64,000 bases of DNA, from assembly GCF_024137025.1 (NCBI RefSeq), contig NZ_JAMYJR010000003.1:372001-436000 (forward strand), given 5' to 3'. The stretch's first letter is position 1. Every line of letters begins with the position of its first letter. The notes beneath the pieces are model-generated. The model had not been told where the DNA came from and did not search any database. It was given only the letters and a program-made list of their open reading frames with translations. Source of the stretch: Paractinoplanes aksuensis. Its GTDB lineage: Bacteria; Actinomycetota; Actinomycetes; Mycobacteriales; Micromonosporaceae. This document shows positions 38,909 through 47,959 of the stretch, piece after piece. The position numbers and the translations under genes were made by a program.

Positions 38909-39600
38909 CGGTCATGCGCGTTTCTCAGGCGATCGCTCAGATTCGAGCGGAAGTTTGCGACCTGCACGCTCATCTGACGCGGTGGGGATTGGTCACCTGG
39001 ACGGCCGGCAACGTCTCGGCCCGGGTGCCCGGCGAGGACCTGCTGGTGATCAAGCCGTCGGGCGTCGAGTACGACTCGCTCACGCCGGACTCGATGGTGA
39101 TCTGCGACCTCGACGGCAACCTGGTCGAGGGCGAGCACAGCCCGTCCAGCGACACGGCCTCGCACGCGTACGTCTATCGGCACATGCCCGAAGTCAACGG
39201 CGTCGTGCACACCCACAGCCCGTACGCCACCGCCTGGGCTGCCCTGGGCGAGCCGATCCCGTGTTCGTTGACGGCGATGGCCGACGAGTTCGGCGGTGAC
39301 ATCCCGATCGGGCCGTTCGCGCTGATCGGCAGCGACGACATCGGCCGCGGGATCGTCGAGACGTTGCGGGGCTCACGCTCGCCGGCTGTCCTGATGCGCC
39401 AGCACGGCCCGTTCACGATCGGCGCCTCGGCCAAGGCGGCCGTGAAGGCCGCCGTGATGTGCGAGGACGTCGCCCGCACCATGCACCTGGCTCGTCAGCT
39501 CGGTCCGATCGACCGGTTGCCCGCACCCGCCGTGGACCGGCTCTTCGACCGGTACCAGAACGTCTACGGCCAGCACCAGATGGAGGAAAGCAATGAGTGA
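38905..39600 (+). CDS. araD: L-ribulose-5-phosphate 4-epimerase (AraD)
   Basis: Class II aldolase/epimerase of 231 residues. It converts L-ribulose-5-phosphate to D-xylulose-5-phosphate. Metal-binding His residues are in [12 protein letters not shown] and [20 protein letters not shown] and IKPSGVEYD bind the substrate phosphate. GTG 38905 is preferred: AGGAGGAGG is correctly spaced for it, and in-frame ATG 38914 is too far. Overlaps araA by 8 nt. Confidence 0.95.
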   Translation: MTVMRVSQAIAQIRAEVCDLHAHLTRWGLVTWTAGNVSARVPGEDLLVIKPSGVEYDSLTPDSMVICDLDGNLVEGEHSPSSDTASHAYVYRHMPEVNGVVHTHSPYATAWAALGEPIPCSLTAMADEFGGDIPIGPFALIGSDDIGRGIVETLRGSRSPAVLMRQHGPFTIGASAKAAVKAAVMCEDVARTMHLARQLGPIDRLPAPAVDRLFDRYQNVYGQHQMEESNE

Positions 39601-41074
39601 GCACGAGGTCTGGTTCCTGACCGGGAGCCAGGGACTCTACGGCCCCGAGACCCTTGATCAGGTCGCCGCGCAATCTCGCGAAATTTCGGACATTCTGGCC
39701 TCCGTGCTGGACGTGAAGATCGTCTGGAAGCCGGTGCTCACCAGCTCCACCGACATCCTCTCCGTGATCAACGCAGCCAATTCCTCGCCCGAGGTCATCG
39801 GCGTGATCACCTGGATGCACACGTTCTCCCCGGCCAAGATGTGGATCTCCGGCCTCGACGCGTTGCGCACCCCGCTGCTGCACTTGCACACGCAGGCCAA
39901 CGTCGAGCTGCCGTGGGCGTCCATCGACATGGACTTCATGAACCTGAACCAGGCCGCCCACGGCGACCGCGAGTTCGGCTACATCGAGGCCCGGCTCGGC
40001 GTCGCCCGCAAGACGGTGGCCGGACACGTCACCAACCCGCGCGTGGTCGAGCGGATCGCCACCTGGGTGCGCGCCGCCCGCGGTTACGCGGCGATGCGGT
40101 CGCTCAAGCTCGCGCGCTTCGGCGACAACATGCGCGACGTGGCGGTGACCGAGGGCGACAAGGTCGAGGCCCAGCTGCGCTTCGGGGTCTCGGTCAACAC
40201 GTACGGCGTGAACGACCTCGTCCACGTCGTCGACCAGGTGCTCGACACCGAGATCGACAAGCTGGTGGGGGAGTACGCCGACCTGTACGACATCGCCCCC
40301 GAGCTGCGCGACGGCGGCGAACGGCACGACTCGCTGCGCTACGCGGCCCGCATCGAGCTCGGCCTGCGGGTGTTCCTCGAGGCCGGCGGCTTCCACGCCT
40401 TCACCACGAACTTCGAGGACCTGGGCGGCCTGCGCCAGCTGCCCGGCCTGGCCGTGCAACGCCTGATGGGCGACGGGTACGGCTTCGGCGGTGAGGGCGA
40501 CTGGAAGACGTCGGTGCTGCTGCACACGCTGAAGGCGATGACCCCCGGCGGCACGTCCTTCATGGAGGACTACACGTACGACCTGACCCCCGGCAACGAG
40601 CGCATCCTGGGCGCGCACATGCTCGAGGTCTGCCCGTCGATCGCCGCCGCCAAGCCCCGCCTCGAGATCCACCCGTTGGGGATCGGCGGCCGCGAGGACC
40701 CCGTACGCATGGTCTTCGACGCCGCCCCCGGCCCAGCGGTCGTGGTCGGCCTGACCGACATGGGCGAGCGGTTCCGCCTCGTAGCCAACGAGATCGAGGT
40801 GGTGGCCCCCTCGGCGCCGCTGCCGCAGCTGCCGGTGGCGCGCGCGGTCTGGAAGCCGGCGCCCGACTTCGCCACGTCGACCGAGGCCTGGCTGACCGCG
40901 GGCGGCCCGCACCACACGGTGCTGTCGTCGGCGGTCGGCACCGAGGAACTGACCGACCTGGCCGAGATGCTCTCGACCGAACTGCTGGTCATCGACGAGA
41001 ACACGTCGATCCGCCAGTTCACCAAGGAGGTCCGCTGGAACCAGGCCTACTACCGCCTGGCCCGCGGCTTCTGA
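39593..41074 (+). CDS. araA: L-arabinose isomerase (AraA)
   Basis: Manganese-dependent isomerase, 493 aa, L-arabinose to L-ribulose, the first catabolic step. The N-terminus [20 protein letters not shown] is the AraA signature. [32 protein letters not shown] and [11 protein letters not shown] contain family metal and catalytic residues. GAGGAAAG precedes the ATG. It is the last gene of the operon and ends at a strong stem-loop. Confidence 0.97.
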   Translation: MSEHEVWFLTGSQGLYGPETLDQVAAQSREISDILASVLDVKIVWKPVLTSSTDILSVINAANSSPEVIGVITWMHTFSPAKMWISGLDALRTPLLHLHTQANVELPWASIDMDFMNLNQAAHGDREFGYIEARLGVARKTVAGHVTNPRVVERIATWVRAARGYAAMRSLKLARFGDNMRDVAVTEGDKVEAQLRFGVSVNTYGVNDLVHVVDQVLDTEIDKLVGEYADLYDIAPELRDGGERHDSLRYAARIELGLRVFLEAGGFHAFTTNFEDLGGLRQLPGLAVQRLMGDGYGFGGEGDWKTSVLLHTLKAMTPGGTSFMEDYTYDLTPGNERILGAHMLEVCPSIAAAKPRLEIHPLGIGGREDPVRMVFDAAPGPAVVVGLTDMGERFRLVANEIEVVAPSAPLPQLPVARAVWKPAPDFATSTEAWLTAGGPHHTVLSSAVGTEELTDLAEMLSTELLVIDENTSIRQFTKEVRWNQAYYRLARGF

Positions 41075-41082
41075 ACCTCGCT

Positions 41083-41112
41083 CCCGGGCTGAGTGTCACC
41101 GCTCAGCCCGGG
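41083..41112. terminator. Bidirectional terminator after araA
   Basis: CCCGGGCTGAG and CTCAGCCCGGG form a perfect 11-bp stem with an 8-nt loop. It begins 9 bp after the araA stop. Its right arm holds the stop codon of the converging MazG-like gene, so it serves both directions. No T tract, as is usual in high-GC actinobacteria. Confidence 0.85.
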
Positions 41113-41420
41113 TTGAGGTCCTGCTCGATCGCATCGGTCATCCGCGCGAACTCGGTCGTGAGGTCCACGCCGTAACGGTCGGCCAGCACCAGCACGGACC
41201 ACAGGCAGTCGGCCAGCTCATGACCCAGCCGGGCCCGCGCGTCCGGGATCTCGCGCCGCCCGTCCACGGCCGCGACCAGCTTGGCCAGATCCCCGACATC
41301 CCCGACGAAGCCCAGCGTCAGGTCGCCGGTGCTCCACGGCTCGCGCCCGGCGGCCACGTGGTGACGATCGTAGGACTCGGCGATCTCGACCGCCCGCGCC
41401 TGCAGACCATTGATGTCCAT
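41103..41420 (-). CDS. MazG-like nucleotide pyrophosphohydrolase domain protein
   Basis: A 105-residue all-alpha protein. GDVGDLAKLV and HELADCLWSVLVLAD correspond to the two metal-binding helices of the MazG/dCTPase superfamily (ExxE and ExxD); the first box here is DxxD. It may hydrolyse non-canonical NTPs. ATG 41420 is the only internal start before the helical core. A membrane-protein gene lies 2 nt upstream in the same direction, so the two are probably co-transcribed. Confidence 0.8.
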   Translation of the reverse strand: MDINGLQARAVEIAESYDRHHVAAGREPWSTGDLTLGFVGDVGDLAKLVAAVDGRREIPDARARLGHELADCLWSVLVLADRYGVDLTTEFARMTDAIEQDLNPG

Positions 41421-41422
41421 GA

Positions 41423-41824
41423 TCAGACGGTAGCTTCCGTCCGCTCCTTGCGGTACGACAGCCAGGCGGCGATGACGATGCCGGCTATGGCCAGGACGTA
41501 GCCGGTCGCGTACACCCAGCGCCCGGTGGCCAGGCACATCGCCAGAAGCGCACCGAACAGCGGCAGGCCGACCCCGAGCCCGACCACGACGCCCCGGCGG
41601 CGGTCGGCGCGGTCGAGGTCGCGGTGGCCGCGCCGGTTCACCTTGTCGATCAGCCACGGACCCAAGCCCCACAAGGCGCCGTAGAGGCCGCTGAGGCCCA
41701 GGATCGACAGCACCGGGTCGCCGTGATCGAGCCAGAGCCGGAAGAGAAACCACACTGCGGTCAGCGCCGCCGCAGTCACCGCGTAGCGGCCCGGCGGGCC
41801 GCCCAACCGATCGGTCCAGTGCAT
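41423..41824 (-). CDS. Hypothetical membrane protein
   Basis: A 133-residue protein with four hydrophobic segments (AVTAAALTAVWFLFRLW, ILGLSGLYGALWGLGPWLI, VVVGLGVGLPLFGALLAMCL, YVLAIAGIVIAAWLSY) and a basic loop between the second and third. No family is recognised. ATG 41824 is chosen over GTG 41833. It is divergent from the LanC-like gene, with about 60 bp between them. Confidence 0.6.
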   Translation of the reverse strand: MHWTDRLGGPPGRYAVTAAALTAVWFLFRLWLDHGDPVLSILGLSGLYGALWGLGPWLIDKVNRRGHRDLDRADRRRGVVVGLGVGLPLFGALLAMCLATGRWVYATGYVLAIAGIVIAAWLSYRKERTEATV

Positions 41825-41884
41825 GACCGGCACGTTCCCGGCGCCGCCGAATCTCACACCCGCCGCGTCTGATCTGATGGGCCG

Positions 41885-43054
41885 ATGGAGGACTTGGCGC
41901 GGGGAGCCTTGGACTGGATTTCCGGCACCGCCGGCGATGACCTCACGTTGTACAGCGGCCGGGCCGGGATCGTCCTGGCGCTGCTGGAGGGTCACCGCCA
42001 CTTCCAGGACGACCGGTACGGCGAGGCTGCCCGGCGCGGTGCGATTGCCCTGACCGGCGACGACGGCTCCTCGCTCTACTTCGGACTGACCGGTACGGCC
42101 GTCGTGCTGCGCGCGGTGCACCGATTGCTAGGTGACGAACATGCCAACCGCGCCGCCGACCGCGCGCTCGGCATCGTCCGTGCGCGTTTCGACGGCCGGG
42201 GCTGGGGCGAGATGACCGAGTTGTTGTTCGGCAACGCCGGCATCGCCCTCGGCGCACTGCACGCCGGCGACCTCGACCTGGCTGTCCTAGCCGTCGAGCC
42301 CTATCTGCGGACGGCTGACGTGACGGCCGGCGGGGTCAACTGGTCGGTCCGGCCGAGCCCGCCGCGGTCGCACCACATCGCGCACGGCACGTTGGGCATC
42401 GTCTGTGCGCTGGCCACGGTGGGCGCCGCCGCGGGCCGCGACGATCTGGTCGAGTTGGCCCTCGCCGGCGCGGCCGACGTGGTCGCCCGCAACGAGGCCG
42501 GGCCGACAGGGTTCCTCGTGCCGCATTCCGATCCGCCGCACCGGCCCGAGCTGATCGAGCGTTACAGCTACGGCTGGTGCAACGGCCCGGCCGGTGACGC
42601 CCAGGTGTTCCGCCTGCTCGGAGCGCTCACCGGCGACGGCGTCTGGGCCGCGCGGGCCGACCAGTGCTGGCACACCGTCACCCACAGCGGCCTGCCGCAA
42701 CGGCTGCGCCCGGGTTTCTGGGACAACAACGGCCGCTGCTGCGGGACCGCGGGCGTCTTGGCACTGGCCCTCGACCGGCACGTCGAGCTGGGGGAACCGC
42801 TCGACTTCGCTAACGTGCTGGTCGAGGACCTGGGCCGCCGGGCCACGGTCGACGCCGCCGGGGCGCGCTGGTTGAACTTCGAACACCGGGTGACGCCCAG
42901 CGAGCTCGCGCCCGAGGCGGGCTGGGCCATGGGCAACGCGGGCATCGTCCCCGAGCTGCTGCGGTACGCCCGCATCGGGGCCGGGGCCGATCCGGCGTAC
43001 GCCGTGTCCTGGCCCGACCATCTGCCGGCCCGGAGCCTCAGGCCACCGCGCTGA
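41885..43054 (+). CDS. Stand-alone LanC-like protein with CCG zinc motif
   Basis: A 389-residue alpha-toroid protein of the lanthionine cyclase (LanC/LanCL) superfamily. The AHGTLGIV motif (His167), GWCNGPAGD (Cys232) and RCCGTAGV (Cys285, Cys286) align with the three zinc ligands. Classical LanC has Cys-His at the last site; here it is Cys-Cys, as in the CCG group of LanM enzymes such as ProcM. No dehydratase, precursor peptide or transporter is nearby. It may add a thiol to a dehydroamino acid or other acceptor. Its 3' end overlaps the opposing LacI-like gene by 17 bp. Confidence 0.85.
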   Translation: MEDLARGALDWISGTAGDDLTLYSGRAGIVLALLEGHRHFQDDRYGEAARRGAIALTGDDGSSLYFGLTGTAVVLRAVHRLLGDEHANRAADRALGIVRARFDGRGWGEMTELLFGNAGIALGALHAGDLDLAVLAVEPYLRTADVTAGGVNWSVRPSPPRSHHIAHGTLGIVCALATVGAAAGRDDLVELALAGAADVVARNEAGPTGFLVPHSDPPHRPELIERYSYGWCNGPAGDAQVFRLLGALTGDGVWAARADQCWHTVTHSGLPQRLRPGFWDNNGRCCGTAGVLALALDRHVELGEPLDFANVLVEDLGRRATVDAAGARWLNFEHRVTPSELAPEAGWAMGNAGIVPELLRYARIGAGADPAYAVSWPDHLPARSLRPPR

Positions 43055-43883
43055 CCGTGCCCCTCGTCATCAGCACCGGCTCGAGCTGGACCGACTCGGC
43101 ATCGCGGGCGGGTGCGCCGAGCTGGCCCAGCAGCAGGCGCAGCGCCTCGCGGCCGACGTCGGCGAACTCTTGCCGGACGGTGGTCAGGGCCGGGTTGATG
43201 TAGCCGGCCTCGGGCACGTCGTCGAAGCCGACCACGCTGACGTCCTCGGGGATACGGCGGCCGCGTTCGGTCATGGCCCGCATGATGCCCAGCGCGATGT
43301 CGTCGTTGGCCGCGAACACGGCCGTGCACGCCGGGTTCTCGGCCAGCAGGCGGCCGCAGCGGTAGCCGGAGGCGGCCGACCACTCGGCCCGGACCGTCGG
43401 GGGAGCGGGCACTCCGGCCTCGGCCAGCGCGGCCCGCCAGCCGGCCTCGCGGGCGCGGCTGCCGTGCCACTGCTCGGGGCCGGCCACGTGCCACACCGTG
43501 CGGTGGCCGTTGGCCAGCAGGTGCCGGGTGGCCAGCAACCCGCCCGCGTGCTGGTCGACCGAGACGTTGGCGGTGGGGCAGCGGGGCGGGCCGTCCACTG
43601 TCACCACCGGCATGCCGGCCGGCACGGCGTCGAGCACGGCGGCGGCCGCGTCGACCGGGGCCACGACGATCAGCCCGGCCACGCCCTGGCTGGTCAGCCG
43701 GACCACGAGACGACGGGTGGCGGCGACCGAGTCGTAGCCGCAGACGTGGCCGACGGTCACCGGCAGGTCGGCGTCCAGCCCGGCGTCGCCGATGGCCCTG
43801 ACCATGCTGGCCGGGCCGTACAGGGTCGTGTTCTGGGCGACCACGCCGATGACCGGGGAACTCTCGCCGCCGCGGGAAGTCAT
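43038..43883 (-). CDS. LacI-type ligand-binding protein lacking the DNA-binding domain (paralog 3)
   Basis: A 281-residue protein that begins (MTSRGGESSPVIGVVAQNTT) directly at the effector-binding core. The core is nearly collinear with that of the regulator at 27212-28234 (VIGVVAxNTxLYGPASM). No helix-turn-helix can be found upstream in any frame: only about 95 bp separate it from the LysR stop. It has its own start and AAAGGA ribosome site. It could be a decaying gene or a soluble partner that forms inactive mixed dimers with its paralogs. No signal peptide, so it is cytoplasmic. Confidence 0.8.
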   Translation of the reverse strand: MTSRGGESSPVIGVVAQNTTLYGPASMVRAIGDAGLDADLPVTVGHVCGYDSVAATRRLVVRLTSQGVAGLIVVAPVDAAAAVLDAVPAGMPVVTVDGPPRCPTANVSVDQHAGGLLATRHLLANGHRTVWHVAGPEQWHGSRAREAGWRAALAEAGVPAPPTVRAEWSAASGYRCGRLLAENPACTAVFAANDDIALGIMRAMTERGRRIPEDVSVVGFDDVPEAGYINPALTTVRQEFADVGREALRLLLGQLGAPARDAESVQLEPVLMTRGTVSAVA

Positions 43884-43979
43884 ACAGCTGTCCTTTGCTC
43901 CGGAGGCCCCACGAAACCTCGGCCTGGGAGGTGGTGAACGCAAACATGGCTGTTCTTGTTGCGTCCGGTCAACCCCTCG

Positions 43980-44906
43980 TTACGTCCTTGTTACGTCGTC
44001 CACAAAAGGACAATCGGCCCACGCCTCCGACAGATCGGCGCCGACCTGGCCCAGCAGCGCGACGAAGTGCGCGGCCAGCGGATCCGAGCCCGCGGTGACG
44101 GCGGCGATCTCGCGGCTCAGCCGGGGTGCGTCGAGTTCACGGTGGACGGCGCCCGGCGTCGGCCGCACGGTCAGGCGGGACAGGAGGGTGACCCCGATAC
44201 CGGTGCCGACCAGGGCCTGGGCCACGTTGTAGTTCTCCGTCTCGAACTGCACCCGCGGGGTGAACCCGGCCGCCTCGTCGAGCTGCCGCCGGGCCGCGTG
44301 ACCGGCGACGATCACGATCCACGGCTCGTCGGCCAGATCGGCCAGCCGCAGCCGCCGCCGGCGGGCGAGCCGGTGGTCGTCGGGCAGGCACAGCACCATC
44401 GGGTCGGTGAGCAGCGGCTGCCGCCGCACCCCGGCCGGCCCGGCCGGCGGCTCGCCGTAGGTGGCGATCACGGCCACGTCCAGCTCGCCCTCGGCCACCA
44501 TCGGCAGGCCGCGGTGGGACGGGATCTCGATGATGGTCAGCTCGGCGTCGGGGCGCTGGTGGCGCAGCGCGGTCAGGGCCGGGGGCAGCAGGTGCTCGGC
44601 CGCGGCCTGGAACGTGCCGATCCGCAGCCGCCGGGACAGCGAGCCGATCGCCGCCCGGAACTGCTGCTCGGCCCGCTCGCCCAGGGCCACCACGGCGTCG
44701 CCCGCGTCGGCCAGGATCGCGCCCGCGCCGGTGAGCCGGGCGCCGCGGGGCCCGCGCACGACCAGGGCCGTGCCCCAGTCGGACTCGGCCCGCGCGACCT
44801 GCCCGGAGACGGCGGCCGGGGTGACGCGCAGCTCGTGGGCGGCGCCGGCCAGCGAGCCGTGCGCGCGGATCAGGGCCAGCAGCCGCAACTGCCCGGGATC
44901 GACCAT
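43980..44906 (-). CDS. LysR-family transcriptional regulator
   Basis: A 308-residue LTTR. N-terminal winged helix MVDPGQLRLLALIRAHGSLA then AHELRVTPAAVSGQVARAE; effector domain from about residue 90 (LRIGTFQAAAEHLLPPAL). It is divergent from the LysE-type exporter 70 bp away, the standard lysG-lysE layout. It would activate the exporter when an amino acid builds up. TTG directly precedes ATG 44906. Confidence 0.92.
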   Translation of the reverse strand: MVDPGQLRLLALIRAHGSLAGAAHELRVTPAAVSGQVARAESDWGTALVVRGPRGARLTGAGAILADAGDAVVALGERAEQQFRAAIGSLSRRLRIGTFQAAAEHLLPPALTALRHQRPDAELTIIEIPSHRGLPMVAEGELDVAVIATYGEPPAGPAGVRRQPLLTDPMVLCLPDDHRLARRRRLRLADLADEPWIVIVAGHAARRQLDEAAGFTPRVQFETENYNVAQALVGTGIGVTLLSRLTVRPTPGAVHRELDAPRLSREIAAVTAGSDPLAAHFVALLGQVGADLSEAWADCPFVDDVTRT

Positions 44907-44915
44907 CAAAAAATA

Positions 44916-44931
44916 TTAACTCTGGAGCTAA
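44916..44931. promoter_or_regulatory. Candidate LysR binding site
   Basis: TTAACTC, TG, GAGCTAA: 7-bp arms with one mismatch, in the AT-rich divergent region between the lysR-like and lysE-like genes. It fits the T-N11-A dyad of LTTR recognition sites. Confidence 0.5.
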
Positions 44932-44976
44932 GAGCATCAACTTCTTTCGTACGCCGGGAAACCGCAAGCTCACGTC

Positions 44977-45570
44977 ATGCCGACACATCTCGCTGCTTTT
45001 GTCGTCACGGTCGCGCTGCTCGCCGTGCTGCCCGGCGCCAACAACGCCTCGATCACCCGCCAGACCCTGACGTACGGGCGCCGGGCCGGGCTGGCCGCCG
45101 TGGCCGGCTCGTCCACCGGCATCCTGGTCTGGGCCGTGGCCGCCGCGACCGGGCTCTCGGCCGTGCTGCTGGCCAACCCCGGCGCGTACCAAATTCTGCG
45201 GCTGGCCGGGGCGGCGGTGCTGATCGTCCTGGGGTTGCTGACGCTGTTCGTCCCGGGCCGGCCCGTCGAGGTCCGGCGGCGAGGGAGTTTCCTGGCCGGC
45301 CTGTTCACCAGCCTCGGCAACCCGAAGGCGGGCGTGGTCGCCGTGTCGCTGATACCGCAGTTCGTCACGGCCGACGGTCCGGTGCTGCTGTCGTCGATCG
45401 CTCTCGGTGTCGTCTGGGCGGCCGTCTCGGGTTCGTGGTTCATGGTGTACGTCTGGATGGTCGACCGGGGCCGGGCCCGGGTGACCCGCCCCGTGGCGCG
45501 GAAAATCGTGCGCACGGCGACCGGGATGACCATGCTCGGGCTGGGCGTGGCCGTAGCCATAGCGGGGTGA
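44977..45570 (+). CDS. LysE-family amino-acid/metabolite exporter
   Basis: A 197-residue membrane protein with six helices. VALLAVLPGANNASITRQTL is the LysE/RhtB N-terminal signature, and GLFTSLGNPKAGVVAVSLIP is the conserved central NPK motif. It exports an amino acid or derivative. It is controlled by the divergent LysR regulator. Confidence 0.92.
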   Translation: MPTHLAAFVVTVALLAVLPGANNASITRQTLTYGRRAGLAAVAGSSTGILVWAVAAATGLSAVLLANPGAYQILRLAGAAVLIVLGLLTLFVPGRPVEVRRRGSFLAGLFTSLGNPKAGVVAVSLIPQFVTADGPVLLSSIALGVVWAAVSGSWFMVYVWMVDRGRARVTRPVARKIVRTATGMTMLGLGVAVAIAG

Positions 45571-45945
45571 ATGTCCGGATCGTTGGGGAACCAGCCATTC
45601 TTCGTGTTCGCCGTTTTCGGCGGTCACGGTGACAGAAGGTATGTGTGTCGCCGCACCGGGCATCGAAACGGGCATAGCCCTTTCGTCCTACGCACGAAGG
45701 CCTAAGCATCGTGACCTGCGCAAGCACACGGCGGCCGCCCTGACAATACTCCGACCGAGCGACCGGATCACGCGTCTGTCCAGTACGGAATACATCGCAA
45801 CTGCTGACGTGACCGCGGTGTCAGACTTCGATGTCGAAAGCTTCGAACACCCAAGAGCTATGGGAAACCGCGCCCCCCTGATCGTCAGCGCGCACCGGCC
45901 GGCGGCCCCCTGACCGCGCCCGGAGCCGCGCACAAGGAACAGAGA
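45571..45945. other. 375-bp intergenic region with lower GC
   Basis: No gene is supported. The stretch is less GC-rich than its surroundings and contains small dyads, such as CCTTTCGT with ACGAAGG (45679-45700) and TTCGATGTCGAA near 45830. It probably holds the promoter and leader of the following gene. I could not match it to a riboswitch. Confidence 0.4.
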
Positions 45946-46431
45946 GTGATGATGACCGATCTACCCACCGTCGTGTCGATTGCCGCGCTCCTCGCCGTCG
46001 TTATTGCCCTCGCCGTGCAGCAGCAGCAGGCCCGCACCGCGCAGATGGTCGACGTCCGCGAGCGCCACTTCGAGCTGATCAAGCTGATGCTCGACCACCC
46101 CGAGCTGGACTACAACGCGACCGACCGCCCGCCCTCGGACGAGCGGAAGACCGCGATCGGGATGAGCCTCTGGATGGCTCACTGGAACACCCTGTGGCAC
46201 ATCGGCAAGCTCGACGAGAAGGCCCTGCGCTTCAACCTCGAGGACCTGTTCGCCAACCCCGAGGCGCGCAGCTGGTGGCGCCGGGTGTCGAGCGCCTGGT
46301 CGTCCAAGGGCACGCGCAAGGAACGCCGCTTCCTCACCATCGTCGGCGAGGAGTGCGAGACCGCCGCCCGCGCCAAGCCCTCGGTGGCCCGGCGCGAGAA
46401 GGTCAACAGCGGGTCCGGCGTACGGGATTAG
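45946..46431 (+). CDS. DUF6082-like membrane-anchored protein
   Basis: A 161-residue protein: an N-terminal membrane helix (VSIAALLAVVIALAVQQQ), then a helical cytoplasmic part (RERHFELIKLMLDHPELD, SLWMAHWNTLWHIGKLDEKA, FANPEARSWWRRV). The order QARxxQ, RHFELIxLxLxHPEL and WxxxW matches DUF6082 proteins of Streptomyces and relatives. Function is unknown. AAGGA precedes the GTG; ATGs at 45949 and 45952 are alternatives. Confidence 0.7.
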   Translation: MMMTDLPTVVSIAALLAVVIALAVQQQQARTAQMVDVRERHFELIKLMLDHPELDYNATDRPPSDERKTAIGMSLWMAHWNTLWHIGKLDEKALRFNLEDLFANPEARSWWRRVSSAWSSKGTRKERRFLTIVGEECETAARAKPSVARREKVNSGSGVRD

Positions 46432-46502
46432 CCTCAACCCGGTGGTGGCGGTGCCGAACTAGGAAGTCCCCCCTGTCGGCACCCACCCCGCCGAGGTGCA
46501 GT

Positions 46503-47084
46503 GTGAGCGTGTTCCGCTATGTCCTGAGAACGGCCGCCTTCGCCGCGCTCTACCTGGCCGCCACGGTGGCCGGGCTGGCCACGGCCGGGTCCGCTTCGGG
46601 CGTACGCCTGCTCTGGCCGGCCGCCGTCGCCGGCGCGCTGTGGCTGGTGGCCCAGGGCCGCTACGGGCGGCGCAACCTCGACGTCATCGCGCTCAGCGTG
46701 GTCGCCGTGCTCGCCCCCGGCTCCGACGGCGGTCTGCTGCACTCGTTCGTCCAGGCCGTGCCCCAGGTCGTGCCGGCGCTGCTGTTCGCGTGGCTGTTCG
46801 ACCGCCGGCTGCCCGGCTACTGGCTCGGCCACGGCGACCGGTTCCGCCGCACCGGGCCCGCGCTGGCCCGCCTGGCCGGGGTGGCCGCGATCGCCGGGTT
46901 GTCGGCGGCGGCGCTGCTCAAGGTCGTCAACACCGACCTCGGGTTCGGCGAGGCCGGGTACGTGGTCGTGCGGGACGCCACCGCGCTGGTGCTCACGGTG
47001 CTGGTGGCCCGGGTCGTCCGCCGCCTGGTCACCCGTCGCGGCGCCGAGCCGGCCGACCGGCCGCGCCTGACCGTCGTACGCTAG
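46503..47084 (+). CDS. Membrane protein resembling a MASE1 sensor region without output domain
   Basis: A 193-residue protein with six or so hydrophobic segments. LYLAATVAGLA...GVRLLWPAAVAGALWLVAQG is reminiscent of MASE1, an N-terminal membrane module of diguanylate cyclases and histidine kinases. The usual cytoplasmic output domain is missing; the reading frame ends with a basic tail. It may be a stand-alone family or a truncation. GTG 46503 follows GAGG. Confidence 0.5.
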   Translation: MSVFRYVLRTAAFAALYLAATVAGLATAGSASGVRLLWPAAVAGALWLVAQGRYGRRNLDVIALSVVAVLAPGSDGGLLHSFVQAVPQVVPALLFAWLFDRRLPGYWLGHGDRFRRTGPALARLAGVAAIAGLSAAALLKVVNTDLGFGEAGYVVVRDATALVLTVLVARVVRRLVTRRGAEPADRPRLTVVR

Positions 47085-47091
47085 TTGGGTC

Positions 47092-47856
47092 TCAGGCGCC
47101 GGCCGCGAAGACGGTCCAGTTCTCGGCGAGCTCGAAGCCCATCGCGCGGTAGAGCGGGAGCCCGTCCGGCGTGGCGTGCAGGAACGCGGTGCGCGCCCCG
47201 GCCGCGTAGGCGTCCTTGAGCACGGCCGCCGTCGCGACCCGGCCGTAGCCCTTGCGGCGGAACGCGGGCGGCACGGCGATGTTGAACACGCCGACCTGAT
47301 CGCCCACCAGCACGCCGAACGACGTCGCCACCGGCACCCCGTCCACCTCGACCAGGTAGCCGCTCGCGCCCGGCAGCTCGACCACGGCGGTCTCGGCGAA
47401 GATCGTGAACAGCGGCTCCGGCGCCTCGAACCCGGCCGCCATGGTGCGCTGATAGGCGATGCTGTCGGCGCCGGTGATGCGGCGCGCGGTGGGCACGTCG
47501 GCCGCGTCGGCCTCGGTCAGCGGGCGGACCAGGAAGGGCAACGGCATGCTGCCGGTGAGGCCGTGCCGGCCCGCGACCCCGACGATCCGCGGGTCGACGT
47601 CGTCGCCGCGCACGTGGATGGTCCAGGCCACCTCGTTCAGCCGCGGCGAGGCGGCCAGCTCGGCGATCTCGTCGGCCGACGGGTCGAGGCCGACGGCGAC
47701 GATGCCGTTCAGCGAGGGGAAGGGGGCGCCGGTGACGATCTCGGCGGTGCCCCCGGGGGTCTGGCGGAAGTAGCCGTTGCGCTGCGAGCCGGCGAGAAGC
47801 TTGAGGGCGCCCAAGTAGGCGCGGGCGGCGGTGTCGGCGGTATCAACCAGAGTCAC
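47092..47856 (-). CDS. GNAT-family N-acetyltransferase
   Basis: A 254-residue protein. The C-terminal half is a GNAT domain: GVFNIAVPPAFRRKGYGRVA (acetyl-CoA loop) and FLHATPDGLPLYRAMGFELA. The N-terminal 110 residues resemble a degenerate GNAT, giving a tandem arrangement common in Actinobacteria. Substrate unknown. GTG start. Confidence 0.85.
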   Translation of the reverse strand: MTLVDTADTAARAYLGALKLLAGSQRNGYFRQTPGGTAEIVTGAPFPSLNGIVAVGLDPSADEIAELAASPRLNEVAWTIHVRGDDVDPRIVGVAGRHGLTGSMPLPFLVRPLTEADAADVPTARRITGADSIAYQRTMAAGFEAPEPLFTIFAETAVVELPGASGYLVEVDGVPVATSFGVLVGDQVGVFNIAVPPAFRRKGYGRVATAAVLKDAYAAGARTAFLHATPDGLPLYRAMGFELAENWTVFAAGA

Positions 47857-47959
47857 TCGTCAACCGTAGGAGTTCACACCCGTCCCACGGCCCCGGTATG
47901 GGCAGGCTCACGTGTAACACAGCCCGCACGGCCCGCCGGTGCGTGGCAGTCTGACGGAC

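Noticed and set aside
41885..43883. Lanthipeptide gene cluster
   Set aside because: There is only a LanC-like protein; no dehydratase, kinase/lyase, transporter or precursor peptide could be found within several kilobases.
45571..45945. Riboswitch in the leader of the DUF6082-like gene
   Set aside because: There are a few small dyads, but no conserved core of any riboswitch class that I know.
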